DNA from: Nymphaea colorata | Taxonomy: Eukaryota; Streptophyta; Magnoliopsida; Nymphaeales; Nymphaeaceae | Direction: 5' to 3' | DNA length: 64,000 bases | NCBI RefSeq assembly: GCF_008831285.2 | Contig: NC_045140.1 | Span: 10,288,505-10,352,504, forward strand | In this document: positions 55,299 through 64,000 of the stretch, piece by piece | Numbering within the stretch: the first letter of the stretch is position 1 | How the letters are laid out: every line of letters begins with the position of its first letter | The notes under the pieces: model-generated | The model's database searches: none | Seen by the model: only the letters and a program-made list of their open reading frames with translations | Told to the model about the DNA's origin: nothing | Program-made: the position numbers and the translations under genes

Positions 55299-57156
55299 TT
55301 ATATATACATTGTATATATATACGTATGTATACGTATATAAAAACTTGTGAGAAAGAAGTTTAAATTGAATAGAGAAAGAGAATGAGATTTTAGAAGGAG
55401 AGAGAAAGAGAGAGGTTTTAAAGAGAAAGAAAAAAAAGAGAAAATAGAACACAGATACATGTATTCATTTATATATGTATGTGCATAAGAATTTGGAAAA
55501 GAACATGTTAAATCATAAAAAGAGAAAAACGAAGAAAGGTACTCATGTATATGTATACGTATATAATATGCATGTACGTATGTCTCTTCATGAAAATGAA
55601 ATCAAGAGATGATTTAATAATATCCGAGTTCAAATTTTATGTAGGCCAGAGAGGAACTTAGACTCATGCAAGAGCCTAGGCTAGGTCTCCAAAGCTGCAT
55701 TGAAGAGAGTATTTACTTTTGAAAATCTTTTGGAAAATATGATTTCACATATTTGATGTATGAACATAAAATCATGTTTATCACAAGAAAATTTAGTTCT
55801 CCCACTGCTAGGTATGGAAGAAAATCAACATGAAATGAAAAGCAACATAAGAAAACACTTATTGGGGTCCCTAATTGGGTGATTAAGAAATAAACTAAAT
55901 GTGACAATGACATGAAAATGCATATTAACGTGTACAAATTTGTGAGGAGTTTTCCCTGGTTGGATAAGTTTCAACCTCAAAAATCAATATAAGAACGAGG
56001 AAATCTCAAACCAAACACTCATTCTCACAATGCATTTGCTCTTTAATTAAAGCAAAAGTAATCTATCATACATGGACATCATCTCAAGCATAAACAATAA
56101 ATAAAGCATCATAGCAAGCATACTTTTGAGAAATAAATGAAGAAGTGGCATTTGTTTCACCTTATTCATGCTCCTAGTGCACTCAAGACGGCTTTCGATT
56201 CCTTATAGGAAGTCATTTGAGCTTTGTTGCACGACCATGGAGAGGTGGCAAGAAGAAATGAGAATAAAAATGGAGGATTACATGCCTCAAACATAGATGA
56301 GCCTCCTCCTTTGAATAATCTTAGGATCACTTCGGATGAAGCTCCAAGATGATGAAAACATCCCTCCAAGAGATCCCCTTGTGCTCTATTGAAGAGTTTG
56401 GGTTTGGTGAATATAGCTCTCAAGATTGGAGAAGAATAAAAAATGAAAAGAAATAGCTAAGGGAAAATCAAAAATTTCAAGTGAGGAAGCATGAGAGGTT
56501 CCTCCATGGTTAGCTCATGCCCAAGAGGGAAGATTATGAGGGTATTTATAGTGAGTTTTGGAGCCAAAATTCAAAATTTTAAATTCAAAATTTGAATTCA
56601 AAAGGAAAGATTGTAGGGCATTTATGGAGAGTTTTAGAGCCAAAATTCAAAATTTGAAATTTCAAAATTTGAAAATAAAGGGGGTGTTCAGTATGAAACT
56701 ATTTTTTATTTAAAATGTGTATAAAAAAATGCTTGTTGTTACAAATGGGTGGGCCGACTCCGTTTTGAGTTACTCTAGGTTTGTTTTAATCCAGATTGGA
56801 TTCAATTGGTTGTCAACTCGTTATAGCAAGCGATTTAGGCTCAAAAACGCATCTTAGTGCGGCATGCGCGGTGCTCATAAATTCAAATTTTGTTGTTTTG
56901 ATTTCGGCTTTAGAATTTGAGTTTGGAATTCTCGATTTGGATCTAAACTCGGATTTTGGATCTAATTTAGATTTGATAATTGGATTTTGGATTTGAATCT
57001 TGCATCTAAGGTTGAGTTTTGAATTTAAATTCAGTGTTTGGGTTTGGACAATTAGAAATTCATTTTGGATTGAAGAGTCGCAAATTTGTTTTGGGTCTAA
57101 AAGTTAAATCCAAATAATAAATAATAGTGTTTTTTGAAAAAATTGGGGTAATAACA
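55299..57156 (-). mobile_element. solo gypsy LTR in antisense, 5' portion
   Basis: On the minus strand it starts TGTTATTACCCC at 57156 and proceeds through LTR landmarks in order: 'atccaaa' words, 'aaattttggctccaaaact' and a TATA-like 'ctataaataccc' (about 56546), 'caaccaggg' (55955), 'gactcatgcaagagcc' (55655) and a GA/TA-rich tract up to 55299. It continues at 39348. Together about 2.74 kb, more diverged than the inner LTR pair, so an older copy of the same family. Confidence 0.85.
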
Positions 57157-57929
57157 ATCGCCTTTTGAAATATTTGAAGGGAACAACTGGACATGGAGTT
57201 TTATTATCCATATAAGGTCCAATCTTCCTTAAGGGATATTGTGATTTAGATTGGACCCCATGCCCCATGATTCAAAGATCGACAAGTAGATATTGCACTA
57301 TGATTAGTGATAACCCTATCACTTGAAGAACCAAGAAACAAGTTATAGTTGTTAGATCATCAGTAGAGGCTAAATATCGATCTATGGCCCTTGCAACATG
57401 TGAACTTACATGGTTGAAGGCTCTCCTACAAGATTTTGGAATATGTCAAAAGGAGGCGATGACCTCATTTTGCGACAACCAAGCCGCCATGCACATAGCA
57501 GCCAATCCCGTATTCCACGAGCGGGCCAAACATATCGAGAGTGGCTGTCATGTAATCAAGGACAAAATCCAAAATGGAGAAACTCAATATGTTCCCTCAA
57601 CAAAACAGGTTGCAGATATGTTTACAAAGTCATTAAGGCAAGAAATGTTCCAAGCATTAAGCAGCAAGTTGGCACTCGTCCATCCAGGAGTACCAACTTG
57701 AAGGGGAGTTTAAGAAAGATGAGGTGTATATTTCAAATCTTTGGCAGTAGATCATATCAAAAGAGCAAGGGTATTCTCACCAGATCATGTGTGGTATTTT
57801 CCACATTTATCTCCATGATTTAAGGATCTAAAATCTTGGCATTGTAAAGTTTAACTTGTGTGTTCCTATACATAAGCCAGCCAATATGCACAATCAAATG
57901 AATGAGAAGAGAAATTATTTTCTCTCTTT

Positions 57930-57975
<46 letters not shown>

Positions 57976-57980
57976 AGACT
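57157..57980 (+). mobile_element. outer Ty1/copia element: RNase H, polypurine tract and LTR (segment 3 of 3)
   Basis: Begins with the second copy of ATCGC. Reading of the copia RT/RNase H connection resumes at once, then RNase H proper at 57340-57701 ('EAKYRSMALATCELTWLKAL', 'CDNQAAMHIAANPVFHERAK', 'YVPSTKQVADMFTKSLRQE') ending at TGA 57699. 'gaaggggagtt' (57700-57710) is the polypurine tract. LTR sequence follows to roughly the CT microsatellite (57928-57971); its outer end was not located. Confidence 0.85.
57928..57971. repeat. (CT)n microsatellite
   Basis: About 44 bases of CT at the probable R/U5 part of the copia LTR. Confidence 0.9.
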
Positions 57981-58466
57981 TTCCTCTTATTTTCAAATGA
58001 ATGTTATCAAATAAAAATCAAACCTATGCGATCCTTAGGACTAAAGAACAAAATAGAAAGGATTTTAAAGTAAATTTCTGTTTTACCATTTCCAGCAGTT
58101 GCTTGTGTGTCTTTCCTAGTCCATTTTTCTAATTGATCAGTCGCAACACTTACAACCAAAAAAATCTCAGCTCTCTCTTCTCATAAAATAATTTCGGAAA
58201 AAGTCTGCCACTTGTATATGGCTCACCTGATCTTGATGTCCACAAACGTATTGTTTATTGTCTTTACATATTTTTTCATTGTATAGATGAAGATTTATTA
58301 TAAGAAAATCCACAACAAATATACAGTAGGAAAGAAAGAAGTAATGAAAATTTTTACAATAGAGTTAGCGAGCGTCATATGTGCACATGAATAAGAAATC
58401 TGGAAAAGAACAGAAAAGGGAAAAGACCAATGCTTATACTCCAACCATTTTCTCTTATTTACAAAC
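57981..58466. other. 3' flank of the U-box gene
   Basis: No open frame recognised. The part next to 58467 is the likely 3' UTR of the minus-strand U-box gene. The distance from the last copia sequence to that stop codon is under 0.5 kb, so the nested elements sit right behind this gene. Confidence 0.5.
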
Positions 58467-61400
58467 TCAGACTACTTGGTCGTTGGGTATCTTATTCAAG
58501 AGTCTAAGCACCCTCTCAGCTAAGTGCCTTGTTGTTATGTCGCCATGATGAAAGGCAGTCACCAGGGCCACTGGCAGGACCTTGTCGTTGAGAATACAAT
58601 GCAGGCTCTGTCCATTTGTCATGAACTTCTCAATCAACCAGAATGATTTTTGCCACACACTCATATCCTTATGTTCCTTCAACACATTCAGAATTTGCTG
58701 AGCTGCACCGATCTTGCTCAACACAAACACGCCCATATGCACATCTACTCTATGGTCTAAGAGTGTGGATATGGCAGACAGTGATGCTTTAACTACATCA
58801 ACATTCTGATGGTCTAAGCATGCTAGCAGGGTCTCCAACGCCCTTGAATCCATCAAGCAGAAAGTGGTACTTGAAGAACATACACCCTTATGAATTGGAC
58901 AGAGTTTAGTTTCTGGTTTGGTCGTTTTTGGCTTATTGAACATAGTGAGAATCCCCTTGTTGGACTTCTTCTTGAAAAGTGTGGGTGGTATCTGTGATAG
59001 TGTGATGGTTTCAGTTGAAAGATTCTCCAAGCCCACTGCTGCTAACCTTTGGACTTCATCATTGCCTGGTCTCATGAGCAGCTCTGTCAGCACAAGAGAA
59101 AGGTCATGCGACTTGGCAAGAGACAGGATTTCACTGTCGTAGAGAGTGAATGTGAACCTTACCAAGATTCCCACTAACCCCTCTAGGTAAGAACCCATAA
59201 ATCTGCTCGTCCTGATTGCACCAACTTGGATTTTATGTAGCATATGAAGGGCTATGGGTAGAGTATCTCTTTGAGCTAATGATATATTGAAGGCTAGATT
59301 GTTAGAGGGGAGCTTTGCTAGAAAGTTGGCAGTAACTGAAGCCAGTTCAGTTATTTCATTGGTATCTATTGTTTTTATTAGGTTGCCAGGTTGCCCATAA
59401 GTCTTGCATAGTTTGTCAGCAAGGGTGTGTCCAACATGTGCAGACAGCAGAATCAATAGCTTGGCAGTTGCAATTGTGAGATCTTCTTCAGAATAGTTGA
59501 TCAGTTCTATCAGCATGTGCATGGTATCAGGCCCTTTTGCTGCAGCCACGATGCTTGTCATGGCCTTGGGAGATTCACTTAGGCATAAGAGGATCCTCAC
59601 AAGGTTCTTGATCAGCTTAAGACTTGAACTCTTGATCATGTGAACTATGTTGAAGATGACATAATCGGAGACCATGTTACGGCCTTGTGCATTCAGCTGA
59701 AGGGTCTCAAAATTGGGCCTTGACTCAAGAATGTTAACAAGTACAGCAGATGAGAACTCTTTTAGTTCCATTCCATCTTTGCGGTCTTCTGTATTGAATA
59801 ACTGTTCTATCAACATTGGTAAAATGCCTGCTTCAATGAGTGGTTTACTGCTTGGGTGGTAAGATGAAATCTGACCAAGAGAAATGAGCGCATGCCTCCT
59901 TGCTAGTAAGTTCTCACTGCATGCCATTTTTATTAATGAAGTGGCTGCTCTTTTGGTGACATGTAACTTGCTCTCATTGCTCAGAACTACTTTGCCAAGA
60001 TAACTTGCCATGTCCACCTGCATGTCCTCTGGACCTGTTTCCGAAAGCTGAGTCATTTATCAGATATCTGTAATTGTATTGAAAACAGTGTTTTCCAAAG
60101 TCAAAGCTGAAAACCTCTGCACCTTCAGAAAAATGGATCCATAGATCATCTTTTTCTGTAGACAGCATGCTTTTGTGTTGTAAACATTTTCCTCACAAAG
60201 CAAAGCTCCTTTCTTAAAAACAGAGGTCTATTTGCTATTTTTTTGGAAAAAGACCATTTCTGTTCTCTTTTTTGTTTCACATGGAGCTTTGCTGAGGGAG
60301 AGGATTGACTTTTGTAGGCTGTTCTGCCAAAAATTTTGGGCGGAAAATGTGGCAAATTTTTGGACTTCACACTTTTCTTCCTGCTGAAAGGACACAGAAG
60401 TACATGATACATGATACATGATATATGCATACATACATATAATACATATACATATGTGTGTGTATTATACATATATACATGTTTCAGTCACTTTTGGTGA
60501 TACCATTTCCCTGTGTGTGTATGCAAATGACACCACAGAGTAGTTGAGAAAACGTAGGTGCAGTTAAGTGATTAGGATGCAATGCAGTCTGCAGATATGA
60601 AGTGCATACCTTCAATGAGGTTGCTGAGAAGAGGTTCCAAAAGTCCATTTTCTGCCATGATCTTGATATTTTTTGGACACTTCACCAAGTTGTTTAGGGT
60701 CATGTTTGCTTTTTCAGCCACCATTGAATCAGTAGTATTGTATTTTATTGTAATCAAAAGGAGAATGGCACCAGGTCTGGAGCCAATTTTCTCACATAAA
60801 GATAAACTGTTCTTTGAAAGCTCTAGCAACAATGACACTGCTGCAAGCTGTTCCCCTGGACTTGACATGAGTCTTACTGCTAATGGGATTGCATTTGTTT
60901 GAGCAATCAATTCCTGCAACATGAAGAAAGTCATTGTGAGAAAGCAAAAATGTTAGCAAGCATTACAACTTTCAAGAATTGAAGATGAAAAGGTACCAAC
61001 AGAGAGCTTAGTAAGATCAGACCTTTTCTTCGTCTTCCTTTGCTAGTAACCGTAATGTCCCCAGTGCCTCACATTTCACTGTCACGTCTTTGTGTTCCAC
61101 AAGTTGAGAAAGTAATGGTATCATTTTTAGCTTGTGCATCTCCTTCTTATGTTTCCTCTTCTGCAATATGCCCTGAATCTCTTTCAGTGCTTCTATTATC
61201 ATTCCCTCTGAACTACCGAGTGAAAGTGCAGCATGTGCTAGTTTTATTCTTGTTGCTTCGTTTCTTTCTTGCCATTGTTCTATGGTGGTCTTCAGTGCTA
61301 GGTTTGTGCTTAAACTTGTGTTGGTTACTTTTGTCCCTGTTGATGGACATGTAACTCCCTCTCCTTTTTCATCACATTTACTGAACCACTCTTCAATGGC

Positions 61401-62021
61401 TCTTCTTTCGTATGTTTGGCCACTCTCAATTGTGACTGGATCTTCCATGATCTTTTTTGTCAAAGGGCAGAAGAATGTTTCATAGAGAGGGTCCATGTAT
61501 TCTGCTATTCTTGGTAATGACTGTGAAGATATCCTGCTACTTCGGTTCTTTTCTTGATCACCAAAACTCACATTTCTAGCGTACTCAATCAGACGTGATG
61601 TGTTGTAGCTGTGCCCTTTTGAATTTGCAGCGCCCAAATTTTCACTAGTCGTTTCTCCATGAAAGTCACCTTCAACATTCTTCTCTACATTTTTACGTGG
61701 TAAATTTTCTTGTCCGGACTGGAGAAGTGATGGTGTAGGTTGAAGGTGAACACGTTTTCTTTTTGAAAAAGCTTCATCATTGACTTGCAAGCAATCGTTG
61801 TTCTCAAATGGTGATTCAGGCATACCCTTGAGGGCTTCTCCTATTTCTTTGATCACCTTGTCTAGCTGCTTAACTGTGTCAAACAATTCAGGGCCCGAAA
61901 CTGAGGTAGAGCCACTTTTGAACTTGTACACCATTTCCTTTGCAAAATGAGCGCTTCTTGACAGGGACTGTATGATCTCTGCTGCATTTGGGGAAGAATT
62001 CTCTTGCTGTTCAGGTTCCAT
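58467..62021 (-). CDS. U-box/armadillo-repeat E3 ubiquitin ligase, PUB43/44 (SAUL1)-like
   Basis: Three exons on the minus strand: 61023-62021 (ATG, MEPEQQENSS), 60610-60913 and 58467-60034 (stop TGA 58467-58469). Introns have GT-AG ends (GTCTGA...GCAG and GTATGC...ACAG) with phases that fit, giving 956 residues. The U-box is at about 177-250 ('MDPLYETFFCPLTKKIMEDP' through 'TTIEQW'), which recruits the E2 enzyme. About 270-950 is armadillo-type helical repeat for substrate binding. The C-terminal 'LCPIHKGVCSSSTTFCL' block is characteristic of the SAUL1/PUB43/PUB44 group, whose Arabidopsis members act at the plasma membrane in senescence and immunity. The N-terminal 175 residues are longer than in PUB44 and partly Ser/Asn-rich. 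No damage is seen. Function by family only. Confidence 0.92.
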
Positions 62022-62941
62022 AACTTCAAGTAAAGGTTATCTAGGAGAATTTCCAAGTTCTTGAAAGATTTCCTTGGGAAAGGTTGGGACCAATGATGTA
62101 GTCTGACGTAGGCACTACCATGTCAAATTCTCAACCGTATTTCTTTCTACATGGGCCTGAAAGCAAAAACTGTCGTTAAGTCTCCACAAAATCTTCGGTT
62201 TTTTTCTTTGCCTTTTTTAATCAAAAAGAGAGTGCTGGTTTTGCTCGTTATATGGTCAAACAAGTGGAACACAACTTCGTTTTGAACAGAATTTTTGTTA
62301 ACTCGTTAAACTGTCAGTTACAGAACAATTTTTATGGCATTATCTCTCTACTGTCAGTTGGTTTTGGTCATATCTTGAGACTTTATTCTAAAAACAGAAG
62401 CATGGTTCAGACAATACATAACATCGCTTTGAAAAAGTAATATAATGAGAAAGTTCTTTTGTACAACCACCTTTTTCAACTTCTACTTGAGCAGGAGTGC
62501 ACGAACTGATGGTGGAATACATGTCTGCCCATTTTCAATGATGATCTTATTTCTCACCTGGTTTTCTGTCTCCTTAGAGAAGACTACTTGACATGCCATG
62601 TCTGTCAAACCGCCTCCTGGGTCCTGCTGAAGTTTTCCTTGTCTCTTGAACAGTTTCAATGGAAAAGCTGGGATAGTGCAAAAAACTCGATGGTGGTATT
62701 GAACTCCTGACCTTCTTCAATGTCAAGGTATATATATCAAAAATCACTACATTAAATGACTGCCTTTTGTATGTTGCATCATTCCTTTAAATATCGTGTC
62801 GGTGATTGTTCATCTCATTTATTCATCAAAGTTTCTTGTCAATCATGTATTCTTTCCTTGGCCTACTTTCTATCTCACACACACATACACACAAATGACC
62901 ACCTGGCACCTGGTAAAGTTAGATGGGAGAATTCATGGACA

Positions 62942-62942
<1 letters not shown>

Positions 62943-62985
<43 letters not shown>
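62943..62985. repeat. (CT)n microsatellite
   Basis: About 42 bases of near-perfect CT, roughly 0.9 kb upstream of the U-box gene start. Confidence 0.9.
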
Positions 62986-62987
<2 letters not shown>

Positions 62988-63494
62988 CCTTTGTCATCTG
63001 CTTTTTGGAGTATTCTTGATCAGTTTTAAGGATTGTTCGTTCCATTTCATGCTAACTAATCAATAGCTTAAACTAAATAAAGAAGCTTATAGTCAACTTC
63101 AAAATTATAATTCAATTACATGTATGGTCTAGGTCTAGGATCCGTAGTCAAGTTTTTTTAGGTCTCAGTAATGCGGTTATCACATTCTAGTTAGGGCTCT
63201 GGATTACTCTAAGCACCTTTACCCTGATCAGTTTTTCAACAAAATGAGAGAATAGTATTTGTTGTTTGATACTATTTTAGGACTTTTTTGGTGCTGTAAA
63301 CCTTGCGAATCAAGATGGATAATGACAGGATGGCTTCTTTAACCACAGTAGGTATAGGTTGCTATTCCATATTCTCAAACTGATTTTTGGTGATTCTCTA
63401 TAATGACTGCTCTTTATATTCCTGGGATCTTAATTATTTGGTGCCTCTTTTCAATTGATATGTTTGTCACACCGACCACAAAACTGTGAATTGG

Positions 63495-63498
<4 letters not shown>

Positions 63499-63569
<71 letters not shown>

Positions 63570-63614
63570 GGTGTGTGTGTGTATGGGTGGGTGTGTGAGT
63601 GTGTGTGTGTGTGA
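63499..63614. repeat. compound (CT)n-(GT)n microsatellite
   Basis: About 40 bases of CT followed directly by about 75 bases of GT with scattered GGGT interruptions. Confidence 0.9.
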
Positions 63615-63814
63615 GTTCCAAGTGACAATGACAAATGCATGAACAGTTTAAGCAAGTTGGTATTGGAAAAGGTTGTTGTTGATTGTACGGGACCTTTTTT
63701 CTTTTTTGTTCTTATAGATGACGGTTGGTGAAACTCACTGCCATCTTACCAACCTAGGTTTGGTTCTTCATAATTTTTTCAGACCGATGTTCAACATGCC
63801 ACCAAACTTACTTT

Positions 63815-63817
<3 letters not shown>

Positions 63818-63878
<61 letters not shown>
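63818..63878. repeat. compound (TA)n-(GA)n microsatellite
   Basis: About 30 bases of TA followed by about 30 bases of GA. Confidence 0.9.
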
Positions 63879-63883
<5 letters not shown>

Positions 63884-64000
63884 ACAGTAATTTTAAGTTA
63901 CAGCTAAACAAAGACAAGTTTGTTTTTGTATTTTTGGTTCGATTTAACTTGAAAGTTTTTGGAACCAAGGGTTTCAAGTGTTGATAGATAAATATAAATT

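Larger units (their letters stand above)
62022..64000. other. upstream region of the U-box gene with microsatellites
   Basis: No further gene supported. It contains CT runs (62943-62985 and 63499-63538), a GT/GGGTGT run (63539-63614), and TA then GA runs (63818-63878). The promoter and 5' UTR of the U-box gene must lie at its left end; CT-rich tracts are common near plant promoters, but no TATA box was assigned. Confidence 0.5.

Noticed and set aside
39343-55307. 9-bp target duplication 'ttatatata' for the complete gypsy element
   Set aside because: Gypsy integration gives 5 bp. The match lies in an AT run and the exact LTR edge is ambiguous by about 3 bases, so only an AT-rich 5-6 bp duplication is accepted as likely.
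57384-57701. 105-codon frame as a separate host gene
   Set aside because: It is the C-terminal RNase H part of the outer copia element, followed by its polypurine tract.

Overview
This is nuclear DNA of a flowering plant. The evidence is spliced genes with GT-AG introns, a DYW-type PPR protein, a U-box/armadillo E3 ligase, and dense Ty1/copia, Ty3/gypsy (Tat/Ogre-like), PIF/Harbinger-like and hAT-like elements. The species cannot be fixed from the sequence. There are no prokaryotic operons, no CRISPR array and no rRNA or tRNA gene that I can support.

Layout. 1-913: 3' end of an old gypsy LTR. 2301-4640 (+): intronless DYW-class PPR gene. 6801-8847 and 14141-16025 (both -): tandem pair of four-exon genes encoding PRXL2-type (AhpC/TSA-like) thioredoxin-fold proteins with an N-terminal SAM-like region; exon lengths are 153/599/109/321 and 153/605/109/321. 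17323-17406: a small hAT-like MITE with an 8-bp target duplication. About 18.7-20.2 kb: a 57-bp minisatellite whose first part has trimeric higher-order periodicity. About 22.2-26.6 kb (-): decayed Ty1/copia element with a recognisable tRNA-iMet-type primer site. About 27.9-32.8 kb: old gypsy LTR holding a shortened copia element (29429-30530) between two 330-bp copies of LTR sequence.

32829-57.98 kb is a multilevel nest. The outer layer is a decayed + strand Ty1/copia element. A 2466-bp PIF/Harbinger-like element (33312-35777, TAA duplication) sits in its gag and carries two exons and an intron of a clathrin adaptor AP-1 mu gene. A solo LTR in antisense (38465-39348 plus 55299-57156, duplication ATCGC) sits in its RT/RNase H region. 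Inside that solo LTR lies a nearly complete 15.9-kb Tat/Ogre-like element of the same family (39352-55297), with about 3.4-kb LTRs, an extra ORF1 with a plant mobile domain, gag-protease, RT-RNase H-archaeal-type RNase H, integrase and a tandem-repeat 3' UTR. Its pol is broken by one stop codon and one frameshift.

58467-62021 (-): three-exon PUB43/44 (SAUL1)-like U-box/ARM E3 ubiquitin ligase gene. 62.0-64.0 kb: its upstream region with several microsatellites.

The four host genes do not form a pathway. The most interesting structures are the gene-capturing Harbinger-like element, the self-insertion of the Ogre-like family, and the unusual repeat architecture of its LTR and 3' UTR.
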